A stretch of 13,630 bases of DNA. Source: an uncultured Clostridia bacterium. GTDB taxonomy: Bacteria > Bacillota > Clostridia > Christensenellales > UBA1242. Shown in pieces: positions 7,870 to 13,348 of the stretch (positions are counted from its first letter, which is position 1; each line of letters begins with the position of its first letter). The position numbers were made by a program, and so were the translations under genes. The notes under the pieces are model-generated. The model saw nothing but the letters and a program-made list of their open reading frames with translations, ran no database searches and was not told where the DNA came from. The DNA lies in the NCBI GenBank assembly GCA_947589655.1, contig CANQCE010000018.1, forward strand, positions 1 through 13,630, in the 5' to 3' direction.

Positions 7870-8127
7870 TTATTTATCAGAAAAAGGGTCTTTCTTCTTT
7901 TTTAACCTCTCGCCTTTGCGTTTGTCAAGCTTTTGCATTAAAAGCGAGTATATGAAAAACAAAACAAATAACATTATTACAAGCACCAACATATTAAGCC
8001 ATTGTGGAACTTTTGCAACATATGCCAAAAGTATGGAAACAACAAGCGCTGGCAAAAATACAATCACCAAAAATATCCCAAGCCGCTTGATTTTTTGTTT
8101 CAGTTCCTGTTTTTCCGTAGTTCTCAT
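7870..8127 (-). CDS. Small two-helix membrane protein
   Basis: This encodes an 85-residue protein with a basic N terminus (KQKIKRLG), two hydrophobic helices (about 17-37 and 43-64) joined by a short loop (AKVPQW), and a strongly basic tail (KLDKRKGERLKKKKD). Both termini should therefore be cytoplasmic. I do not recognise a family. It is the first gene of the dnaB operon. There is no Shine-Dalgarno ahead of the ATG, and the consensus promoter ends only six bases before it, so the message may start at the ATG itself (leaderless). Later in-frame starts (near FLVIVF) would lose the basic N terminus and are less likely. The hydrophobic pattern, basic flanks and clean 12-base gap to dnaB support it being a real gene. 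Confidence 0.75.
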   Translation of the reverse strand: MRTTEKQELKQKIKRLGIFLVIVFLPALVVSILLAYVAKVPQWLNMLVLVIMLFVLFFIYSLLMQKLDKRKGERLKKKKDPFSDK

Positions 8128-8133
8128 GCTTTA

Positions 8134-8162
8134 AGTATAACAACAAAACGAACTTTTGTCAA
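8134..8162 (-). promoter_or_regulatory. Promoter of the dnaB operon
   Basis: On the minus strand, a perfect TTGACA (8157-8162), a 17-base spacer and TATACT (8134-8139) make a near-consensus housekeeping sigma promoter. The expected start point, about 7 bases past the -10 box, falls on or next to the ATG at 8127. Its -35 box is 43 bases from the -35 box of the divergent promoter. Confidence 0.8.
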
Positions 8163-8205
8163 TTTTATTTTTATAAATAAAGTATTTTAAGCAAATATAT
8201 AAAAC

Positions 8206-8235
8206 TTGACACGCATCAATGGTTTATGGTATAAT
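8206..8235 (+). promoter_or_regulatory. Promoter of the 158-aa gene
   Basis: Perfect TTGACA (8206-8211) and TATAAT (8230-8235) boxes are separated by 18 bases. The predicted start is near 8242, just ahead of a GAGGT Shine-Dalgarno at 8245-8249. This promoter shows that the upstream in-frame TTG at 8206 cannot be the translation start. Confidence 0.85.
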
Positions 8236-8256
8236 CGCCAAATCGAGGTCACTTTC

Positions 8257-8733
8257 ATGATAAAAACTTACAAAATTAAATATCGCGGAAACGATAATAA
8301 TCATAGTAAAAATCGCTTATTTTGCAGCGATGATGTTTTATTTAAAGGCGATGTTTTGCGGCTCACCGCAAAAATAACTGTGGATGTGCCAGATTGGATT
8401 TATAAAGGGAAAAAGCATTATTTAAAGGCATCTTGGGCACAATTGTTGGTGGATTCATCAACACTTGACGAGGGATACAACTTGCAACTTGGCACTTCCA
8501 ACTTTGAACAAAAGCAACATAACAAGCACTTTATAAACCTAATGGCGTGGGACCGCTTGCTTGGCAAACTTTTGGATTATCAAATAAAAGAGTTTGTTAC
8601 AGCGCCATCCCCTTCACAAGACGACGTTTTGCAAAATTATGTTTTGGAAAAAGAAGAACAAAAGTGTGCGGAAGAAAACAGTTCGCCAGAAAGAATAACA
8701 ATTTTCACAAAAGAGCAAACAAAAAACATATAG
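8257..8733 (+). CDS. Unrecognised 158-aa soluble protein
   Basis: I do not recognise a family. The start is set at the ATG at 8257, seven bases after GAGGT (8245-8249); longer readings begin inside the -35 box. The protein has no signal peptide or membrane helix and should be cytoplasmic. The first ~70 residues alternate hydrophobic and charged residues (YKIKYRG, VLFKGDVLRLTAKITVDV), suggesting beta strands. The middle has a Trp-rich segment (VPDWIYKG, ASWAQLL, MAWDRLLGKLL), and the last ~40 residues are acidic and probably flexible (VLEKEEQKCAEENSS). It is monocistronic: its own consensus promoter on one side and a hairpin that includes its TAG stop codon on the other. The divergent promoter arrangement with the dnaB operon could permit shared regulation, but no operator is obvious. 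Confidence 0.75.
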   Translation: MIKTYKIKYRGNDNNHSKNRLFCSDDVLFKGDVLRLTAKITVDVPDWIYKGKKHYLKASWAQLLVDSSTLDEGYNLQLGTSNFEQKQHNKHFINLMAWDRLLGKLLDYQIKEFVTAPSPSQDDVLQNYVLEKEEQKCAEENSSPERITIFTKEQTKNI

Positions 8734-8754
8734 CAAATGCTATATGCTTTTTTT
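8727..8754. terminator. Bidirectional terminator between the 158-aa gene and typA
   Basis: A perfect 8-bp stem, CATATAGC (8727-8734) with GCTATATG (8739-8746), has a 4-base loop. It is flanked by seven Ts on plus and six Ts on minus. The TAG stop of the 158-aa gene (8731-8733) lies inside the stem, and the typA stop (8753-8755) overlaps the plus-strand T run, so the convergent genes share the hairpin. Confidence 0.85.
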
Positions 8755-10585
8755 AAATTTCGCCACGCAATTGTTTGCCACGCTCACGCAGGCGAAGATT
8801 GTGGTCTAGGATAATTTTTCTTATACGGATTGACTTTGGTGTGACCTCCAAATATTCATCATCACCCAAAAATTCAATGCAGTCTTCCAAACTCATGTTG
8901 CGAGGCGGTGTCAGCCTGAGGGCATCGTCAGAGCCAGATGCTCGGCAGTTGGAAAGATGTTTTGTTTTGCAAACGTTCACAACAATGTCGCCACCTTTTG
9001 GATTTGAGCCAACCACCATGCCAGCATACACTGGAACGCCTGCGCCAATGAAAAGTTCTCCGCGTTCTTGCGCATTGAAAAGCCCATAAACAATGGCCTT
9101 GCCTTCCTCGTGGGCAATAAGTGAGCCGTAATCACGGCGATTTATCTCGCCTTTATATGGTTCATATCCATGGAAAATGGAGTTGATTATCCCCTCTCCG
9201 CGCGTATCTGTTAAAAATTCGCTCTTAAAGCCAAAAAGCCCACGCGATGGAATTAAAAATTCCAATCTCATGCGGTTGCCGTGTGGGGTCATGTTTTGCA
9301 AGTCGCCTTTTCGCACACCCATTTTGTTCATAACCGTTCCAACGCAGTCTTCTGGAACATCCAAGAACAGCCTGTCAATAGGCTCGCACTTTACGCCGTC
9401 AATGGTTTTAATCAAAACTTTTGGCTGGCTGACTTGAAATTCGTAGCCGTCACGCCTCATGTTTTCAATCAAAATGGAAAGGTGCATTTCGCCCCTGCCG
9501 CGAACGGTGAATTTCTCCGCCGTGTCGCCGTCCTCCACACGCAGTGAAAGGTCTTTGACCGCCTCTTTATACAGCCTATCACGCAAATGACGCGAGGTTA
9601 CAAATTTGCCTTCTCTGCCGGCAAAAGGGCTGTCGTTGACCATAAAGGTCATTTCCACACTTGGTTCGGCAATTTTAACAAACTCCACTGGCTCTGGCAG
9701 CGTTTCGTCACAAATTGTGTCGCCAATTGTAACATCTTCAAGCCCAGCAACGCAAACAATCTCGCCCACGCTGGCGCTTTCAACTGGCACACGCTTTAAC
9801 CCCTCATACACAAACAGGCTGACAATTTTTGAGCGCACTTTTTTGGCGTCATCGTGAAAGTTGCAAACAACCACGTTTTGCCCAACCTTAATTTGCCCTC
9901 TTTCCACTTTGCCCACTGCAAGTTTTCCAACATAGTCGTTGTGCTCTGCGGCAGAGACCAGCATTTTAAGTGGGGCATTTTCATCGCCAACAGGTGCTGG
10001 GATATGTGCTATAATTGTATCAAAAAGCGGTTTTAAATCGGTGCCTTTTTCATCTGGATTTGTGGAGGCAATCCCCTGCCTTGCCGAAGCAAAAACAAAA
10101 GGCGAATTTAATTGTTCCTCGTTGGCATCAAGTTCCAAGAAAAGTTCTAAAACTTCGTCTATAACTTCCTTCACTCGTGCATCTGGGCGGTCAATTTTGT
10201 TCACAACAACCACAACTTTAAGTTTAAGTGCCAACGCTTTTTCAAGCACAAAACGCGTTTGTGGCATAGGACCTTCAAAGGCATCCACAACAAGCAAAAC
10301 GCCGTCAACCATTTTCAGCACGCGTTCAACCTCGCCGCCAAAATCGGCGTGGCCAGGGGTGTCTACAACGTTAATTTTAACGCCGTTATAAAAGCAAGAG
10401 GTGTTCTTTGACAAAATTGTAATTCCTCTTTCTCTTTCCAGCGCATTGCTGTCCATAACGCGGTCTTCCACCACCTGATTGTCTCTAAAAACATTGCCCT
10501 GTTTTAACATCTCGTTCACAAGCGAGGTTTTGCCGTGGTCAACATGGGCGATGATTGCAACATTTCTGATATTAATATTTTCCAT
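8753..10585 (-). CDS. typA: Ribosome-associated translational GTPase TypA/BipA
   Basis: TypA (BipA) is an EF-G/LepA-like GTPase that binds ribosomes and helps 50S assembly and growth under stress or at low temperature. The protein has 610 residues, the usual length. The G-domain motifs are complete: G1 AHVDHGKTS (13-21), G2 RGITI (53-57), G3 DTPGH (75-79), G4 NKID (129-132) and G5 FASARQG near 165. The C-terminal half has the EF-G-like domain (RGRGEMHLSILIENMRR) and the BipA-specific end with LTPPRNMSLEDCIEFLGDDE. An AAAGGA Shine-Dalgarno lies about 9-10 bases before the ATG. Upstream is a promoter with a leader of about 80 bases; downstream it converges on the 158-aa gene with a shared terminator, so it is probably transcribed alone. 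Confidence 0.97.
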   Translation of the reverse strand: MENINIRNVAIIAHVDHGKTSLVNEMLKQGNVFRDNQVVEDRVMDSNALERERGITILSKNTSCFYNGVKINVVDTPGHADFGGEVERVLKMVDGVLLVVDAFEGPMPQTRFVLEKALALKLKVVVVVNKIDRPDARVKEVIDEVLELFLELDANEEQLNSPFVFASARQGIASTNPDEKGTDLKPLFDTIIAHIPAPVGDENAPLKMLVSAAEHNDYVGKLAVGKVERGQIKVGQNVVVCNFHDDAKKVRSKIVSLFVYEGLKRVPVESASVGEIVCVAGLEDVTIGDTICDETLPEPVEFVKIAEPSVEMTFMVNDSPFAGREGKFVTSRHLRDRLYKEAVKDLSLRVEDGDTAEKFTVRGRGEMHLSILIENMRRDGYEFQVSQPKVLIKTIDGVKCEPIDRLFLDVPEDCVGTVMNKMGVRKGDLQNMTPHGNRMRLEFLIPSRGLFGFKSEFLTDTRGEGIINSIFHGYEPYKGEINRRDYGSLIAHEEGKAIVYGLFNAQERGELFIGAGVPVYAGMVVGSNPKGGDIVVNVCKTKHLSNCRASGSDDALRLTPPRNMSLEDCIEFLGDDEYLEVTPKSIRIRKIILDHNLRLRERGKQLRGEI

Positions 10586-10674
10586 CTTTTTTTGTCCTTT
10601 TGTAAGTTAAGTTTTCAAGAATTTTTGCAAATTTTGCAAATAAAAAAGAACGCTTTGTTAAGCATAACCCCTTT

Positions 10675-10703
10675 ATTATATCACTAAAAAATAAAAAAAA
10701 CAA
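10675..10703 (-). promoter_or_regulatory. Candidate promoter of typA
   Basis: On the minus strand, TTGTTT (10698-10703) and a perfect TATAAT (10675-10680) are separated by 17 bases. The transcript would start near 10668 and carry a leader of about 80 bases containing a tandem TTTGCAAAA-like repeat (10622-10641). Confidence 0.6.
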
Positions 10704-10764
10704 GATTTAAACGCCCCAAAACCAAAGAAAGTGGCATTTTTTTTGAAAATAACCAAACCTACAG

Positions 10765-10793
10765 TTGACAAACCCATCAAAAGTGCGTATAAT
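10765..10793 (+). promoter_or_regulatory. Promoter of tRNA-Ser
   Basis: Perfect TTGACA (10765-10770), a 17-base spacer and perfect TATAAT (10788-10793). The start near 10800 gives a precursor with a leader of about 50 bases before the tRNA. Confidence 0.85.
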
Positions 10794-10851
10794 AGCAATG
10801 TTCTTTAAAATTTTGCAGCAAAATGCAAAACAACAACGAGAAACAACAAAT

Positions 10852-10939
10852 GGAGGATTGGCTGAGCGGTTTAAAGCGGCGGTCTTGAAAACCGTTGATG
10901 TGAAAGCATCCGCAGGTTCGAATCCTGTGTCCTCCGCCA
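10852..10939 (+). tRNA. tRNA-Ser(UGA)
   Basis: An 88-base class II tRNA. The acceptor stem is GGAGGAT with GTCCTCC (last pair G-U), with discriminator G and an encoded CCA (10937-10939). The D arm is TTGGCTGAGCGG. The anticodon loop CTTGAAA carries TGA at 10886-10888. The long variable arm (GATG, loop, CATC) is diagnostic of tRNA-Ser, and the T arm contains GGTTCGAATCC. It reads UCA and, by wobble, other UCN codons. Confidence 0.97.
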
Positions 10940-10949
10940 CACAAAAAAA

Positions 10950-10975
10950 GCCTGACTAATCAGGCGTTTTTTATT
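10950..10975. terminator. Bidirectional terminator between tRNA-Ser and the 181-aa lipoprotein
   Basis: The stem is GCCTGA (10950-10955) with TCAGGC (10960-10965), with a CTAA loop. A run of As precedes it and a run of Ts follows, so it works in both directions: for the tRNA on plus and the convergent lipoprotein gene on minus. Confidence 0.85.
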
Positions 10976-10990
10976 TTTGCTATTATCAAT

Positions 10991-11536
10991 TTAGGCGGCT
11001 TTTTGAACTGTATAGAGTGCGGAGAAATCTATTGTATAAACTTCTGCTTCTTTGGCATCTTTGCCTGTAACTTCCACTCTCCAAACTTGCGCTTCTGAGT
11101 GTCTTGCTGTCTCTCCGTCTGTAAGCGCCAAAACAAAGTCTTCGCTTTCGCCGGCAACTGTGCTTTTCTTAATTAGTGAGCCATCAATTTCGTTGTCCTT
11201 AAATTCATCGCCAGATTTATCTGTTGCTCTCCAACCATAAACCGCTTCACTGTCTTTTCCGGCTTTCACTGTAACAACAACATATTTGGAACCTTTTTCC
11301 GTTCCCCAAGCTTTTGCCTGTTCTTCTGTCATTGTTGCGGCTTTCCCTTCTGCAACATAGTGGTTGTCGCCTTTGTAGTTAAGTTTAAACGATGCATCGT
11401 TGGCAAATTCCACTTCTGAAATTGTCGCCTTATGTTCCGCCGTGATGTAATCGTTTGTTTGTCCGCACGCTGCAAGCGAAACTCCCCCTACAAACAATAT
11501 TGCCAAGCACGCCAAGACCGAAATAAATTTTTTCAT
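10991..11536 (-). CDS. Small lipoprotein of unknown function
   Basis: A 181-residue predicted lipoprotein. MKKFISVLACLAILFVGGV forms a signal peptide and SLAAC is a lipobox with the lipidated cysteine at 24, so the mature chain should be anchored outside the membrane. The mature part is acidic and rich in Ala, Glu, Lys and Val with alternating hydrophobics (YVVVTVKAG, AQVWRVEVTG, VYTIDFSALY). This fits a beta-sandwich of Ig-like type, but I recognise no specific family. AAGGAGG lies about 5 bases before the ATG, a strong site that suggests high expression. It is monocistronic: it ends at the hairpin shared with tRNA-Ser and is divergent from the 69-aa Cys-rich gene. I find no convincing promoter between the two. 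Confidence 0.85.
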   Translation of the reverse strand: MKKFISVLACLAILFVGGVSLAACGQTNDYITAEHKATISEVEFANDASFKLNYKGDNHYVAEGKAATMTEEQAKAWGTEKGSKYVVVTVKAGKDSEAVYGWRATDKSGDEFKDNEIDGSLIKKSTVAGESEDFVLALTDGETARHSEAQVWRVEVTGKDAKEAEVYTIDFSALYTVQKAA

Positions 11537-11721
11537 TTAATCCTCCTTTTTAAATTAAACGGCTTAACGCCATTCATAAAAATAGGCTGCGACAATTTTT
11601 AAAAAATATTCCTAATAGCATAAATTTTGTGACATTTTTTGCTGTTTTTAAATAGATTGTTAATGTGCAAAGGTTTAAGCACACAAAAGTCGTTACATAA
11701 GAAATTTTTTAGGAGGCACAA
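11537..11721. other. Divergent intergenic region
   Basis: This gap must hold promoters for the lipoprotein (minus) and the Cys-rich gene (plus), but none matches consensus well. The only structure I see is a short inverted repeat TGTGC / GCACA around 11664-11684 in the likely plus-strand leader, just before the AGGAGG site at 11711-11716. Confidence 0.4.
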
Positions 11722-11931
11722 ATGAACTTTTTTGGAGGCTCAAACTGTGGCGAAGTAGGAAATGGCAATGGATTTGCTGGCAATGACTGCTGCTCACTTA
11801 TTTTCTTGCTTTTGCTCTTGCAAAACTGTGGTGGCTTCGGCGGATTTAAGGGTGGGGAAATCTGCATTGATTGCGGAACTCTCTTGTTCTTAATTTTGCT
11901 TTCAAACTGCGGTTGCGGCTGCGGCAAATAA
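11722..11931 (+). CDS. Cys/Gly-rich hydrophobic mini-protein with internal duplication
   Basis: A 69-residue protein of no family I can name. It has nine cysteines (9, 23, 24, 36, 48, 51, 63, 65, 67) and many glycines. Two similar modules, residues 22-37 and 50-64, share the pattern D-C-x-[ST]-L-x-F-L-x-L-L...N-C-G: a Leu-rich core closed at both ends by cysteines. The cores (10-11 hydrophobic residues) are short for membrane spans. The end is CGCGCGK. An AGGAGG site 5 bases before the ATG and a strong terminator after the gene argue that it is real and well expressed. Small Cys-rich, Leu-core proteins occur in clostridia and some are spore or envelope linked; that comparison is from memory. 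Metal binding, disulfide cross-linking or membrane association are all possible. Confidence 0.75.
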   Translation: MNFFGGSNCGEVGNGNGFAGNDCCSLIFLLLLLQNCGGFGGFKGGEICIDCGTLLFLILLSNCGCGCGK

Positions 11932-11951
11932 ATTTTCACTTCAGTTTTGTA

Positions 11952-11982
11952 AAAAACTCCCTTCGCCAAAAAGGGGGTTTTT
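11952..11982 (+). terminator. Terminator of the Cys-rich mini-protein gene
   Basis: AAAAACTCCCTT (11952-11963) pairs with AAGGGGGTTTTT (11971-11982) through 12 pairs with one G-U. The loop is 7 bases and the stem ends in a T run. It lies about 20 bases beyond the stop codon. Confidence 0.8.
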
Positions 11983-12048
11983 AATTTGCCATAAAAGCCA
12001 TTTTAGGCAAAAATAAAGCGTTTTTCGCCAAAAATTTTATTAAAACTG

Positions 12049-12077
12049 TTTACTTTTTATTTTTTTTATTGTAAAAT
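12049..12077 (+). promoter_or_regulatory. Promoter of the PH-domain gene
   Basis: TTTACT (12049-12054), a 17-base T-rich spacer and TAAAAT (12072-12077). The predicted start near 12084 is about 27 bases before the ATG. Confidence 0.6.
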
Positions 12078-12110
12078 ACCTTTAGAAATATATTTATTGA
12101 GGTGAAAAAG

Positions 12111-12506
12111 ATGACCAGTATAGAAAAAAAATATGGCGAAGGCGCAGAACTTATTTGGCAAGATAAAAAAAGATATTTTGGTTTGCCACTTTCATTTACA
12201 AAATACTCGCTTGTAAAAAAGCCGGGCGTTTGGGTAAAACTTTTTTCCACAGTTGGCTTTTTATCTTCCTCCATTGACGAGGTTAACGTTTATAGAATTT
12301 GCGACATCGATTTTAAACAATCTTTGCTTGGAAAAATGTTTAACTACGGCACCGTTACACTTTTAAGCAGTGACGAAACAAAGCCAACCTTTGTTTTAAG
12401 GAACATTAAAGACCCATATCGTGTGCGCGATTTGTTTTCAAGTTTGGCAGAAGAACAACGCAAACTTAACAATGTTCGCATTTCCGAATTCCATAAGCAC
12501 GACTAA
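12111..12506 (+). CDS. Bacterial PH-domain (DUF304/YdbT-like) protein
   Basis: A 131-residue protein whose bulk (about residues 15-115) reads as a bacterial pleckstrin-homology-like domain. Recognisable elements are a W-x-D-K-K-R-Y-F-G-L-P-L-S-F-T-K-Y opening, a strand ending in SSSIDEVNVYRICDIDFKQS, the G-T-V-T-L-L-S-S-D turn and a closing NIKDPYRVRDLFSSL helix. These proteins are common in clostridia; their ligand is mostly unknown. It has no signal peptide or membrane helix and should be cytoplasmic. The start is the ATG at 12111, eight bases after GAGG (12099-12102); a GTG at 12102 overlaps that site and is rejected. It is monocistronic and converges on the 154-aa membrane protein with a shared terminator. 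Confidence 0.85.
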   Translation: MTSIEKKYGEGAELIWQDKKRYFGLPLSFTKYSLVKKPGVWVKLFSTVGFLSSSIDEVNVYRICDIDFKQSLLGKMFNYGTVTLLSSDETKPTFVLRNIKDPYRVRDLFSSLAEEQRKLNNVRISEFHKHD

Positions 12507-12528
12507 TTGTTAAAAAATTGAATAATTC

Positions 12529-12562
12529 AAAAAATAACTAGGAATGACCTAGTTATTTTTTT
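12529..12562. terminator. Strong bidirectional terminator between the PH gene and the 154-aa gene
   Basis: A perfect 14-bp stem, AAAAAATAACTAGG (12529-12542) with CCTAGTTATTTTTT (12548-12561), has a 5-base loop. T runs follow on both strands. The TAG stop of the minus-strand 154-aa gene (12549-12551) lies inside the stem. Confidence 0.9.
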
Positions 12563-13013
12563 GCTCGGCCGGTTTCTTCTTTTTACGCCCAAATGGAATA
12601 AACAAGATAACCACGCCAACAATGATTTCAACAAAATATGGAATTGGACTAATTTTATTTGGTTTTAAATTTTTACTAAACAGCCCAAGCGTTTTAAAAG
12701 CATCGATGTCGTCTTGCGTGGCTTTTAACAGATAAGCTTCCTCCGATGTTACAATATAAACTCTGTAAATATAATCGGCTGGCTGGTAATTGGCTGGGCG
12801 GTTTGTTTCAGTTCCATACTCCACACGAGCGGTAAATGGCATTTGATAATATTCAACTTTTGAAATATCCGTAACCGTTTTCAGCACTTCAATCACGGAC
12901 ATATTTTCCATACTGGTTTTGCTGATGCCTTTATCAAAACTGATAATTCGATAATTAAATAAAGCAAAAACCGCTATCGCAGCCAGTAACAGAATTTTTA
13001 TAAAAATTTTCAT
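12549..13013 (-). CDS. Two-helix membrane protein of unknown function
   Basis: A 154-residue protein with hydrophobic segments at both ends: residues 4-20 (FIKILLLAAIAVFALFNY) and about 124-142 (PYFVEIIVGVVILFIPFG), followed by a basic RKKKKP tail. The roughly 100 residues between are hydrophilic and probably form an extracytoplasmic domain (SVIEVLKTVTDISKVEYYQM, YRVYIVTSEEAYLLKATQDD). This gives an N-in/C-in hairpin. I recognise no family. An AAAGGA site lies about 9 bases before the ATG. It starts just 30 bases after the tRNA-Ala terminator; a TATAAA-like -10 box overlapping that terminator's T run (about 13038-13043) might serve it, but no good -35 box is visible, so it may rely on read-through. 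Its stop codon is within the shared terminator stem. Confidence 0.75.
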   Translation of the reverse strand: MKIFIKILLLAAIAVFALFNYRIISFDKGISKTSMENMSVIEVLKTVTDISKVEYYQMPFTARVEYGTETNRPANYQPADYIYRVYIVTSEEAYLLKATQDDIDAFKTLGLFSKNLKPNKISPIPYFVEIIVGVVILFIPFGRKKKKPAEQKNN

Positions 13014-13042
13014 AATAATTTTTCCTTTGCTGTAAATTTTAT

Positions 13043-13076
13043 AAAAAAACCTAAAACTAATAATTTTGTTTTAGGT
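13043..13076 (-). terminator. Terminator of tRNA-Ala
   Basis: On the minus strand a 9-bp stem (ACCTAAAAC with GTTTTAGGT on plus, 13049-13057 and 13068-13076) with a 10-base loop is followed by seven Ts. It lies about 20 bases beyond the CCA end. Confidence 0.75.
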
Positions 13077-13095
13077 GTTCGCATATTTTTGCTTT

Positions 13096-13171
13096 TGGTG
13101 GAGATTAAGAGATTCGAACTCTTGACCCCTTGCTTGCAAGGCAAGTGCTCTACCAACTGAGCTAAACCCCC
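13096..13171 (-). tRNA. tRNA-Ala(UGC)
   Basis: A 76-base tRNA. The acceptor stem is GGGGGTT with AATCTCC, with an encoded ACCA end. It carries the G3-U70 wobble pair that identifies tRNA-Ala, plus a second G-U at pair 5-68. The D arm is TAGCTCAGTTGGTAGAGC. The anticodon stem is CTTGC/GCAAG with TGC at 13136-13138, and the T arm is AGAGTTCGAATCTCT. It stands alone here rather than in an rRNA spacer. Confidence 0.97.
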
Positions 13172-13188
13172 AAACTTAATGCGTCTCA

Positions 13189-13217
13189 ATTTTAGCATAT
13201 TAAAAACGCTATGTCAA
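13189..13217 (-). promoter_or_regulatory. Promoter of tRNA-Ala
   Basis: On the minus strand, perfect TTGACA (13212-13217), a 17-base spacer and TAAAAT (13189-13194), about 18 bases before the tRNA. A second, weaker TTGACA (13286-13291) with an 18-base spacer to GATATT lies about 75 bases further upstream. Confidence 0.75.
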
Positions 13218-13315
13218 GAAAAATTTGATAATTTCTTGAAAATGTTTTGTTTTTTATTGTTAATATCTTTTTAAAGCATTTTGTTTGTCAAATTTTGAAA
13301 TGCTAAAAAGTGCAC

Positions 13316-13341
13316 AAAAAAATGACCTTGCGGCCATTTTT
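13316..13341 (-). terminator. Terminator of the partial MscL-like gene
   Basis: On the minus strand AAAAATGGCC pairs with GGTCATTTTT (one G-U) around a GCAA tetraloop (13318-13341) and continues into a run of seven Ts. It lies about 8 bases after the stop codon. Confidence 0.8.
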
Positions 13342-13348
13342 GCTTTTA

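Noticed and set aside
9939..10391. 150-codon plus-strand ORF
   Set aside because: Ser/Thr/Phe-rich antisense shadow of the typA GTPase domain.
10707..10959. Overlapping ORFs on both strands around 10,700-10,960
   Set aside because: They run through tRNA-Ser; phrases such as LAERFKAAV and DTGFEPADA are the classic mistranslations of a tRNA gene.
11709..11969. 86-codon minus-strand Pro/Gln-rich ORF
   Set aside because: Antisense to the Cys-rich mini-protein, which has the ribosome site and terminator; low-complexity Pro is the complement of Gly codons.
11985..12035. Second hairpin (TTTGCC / GGCAAA and nearby repeats) before the PH gene
   Set aside because: Loop of 15 bases and bulges; a strong terminator already lies just upstream, so I do not call it a functional element.
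13010..13198. 62-codon minus-strand ORF
   Set aside because: Contains GGLAQLVEHLPCKQGVKSSN, the usual false translation of a tRNA gene, here tRNA-Ala.
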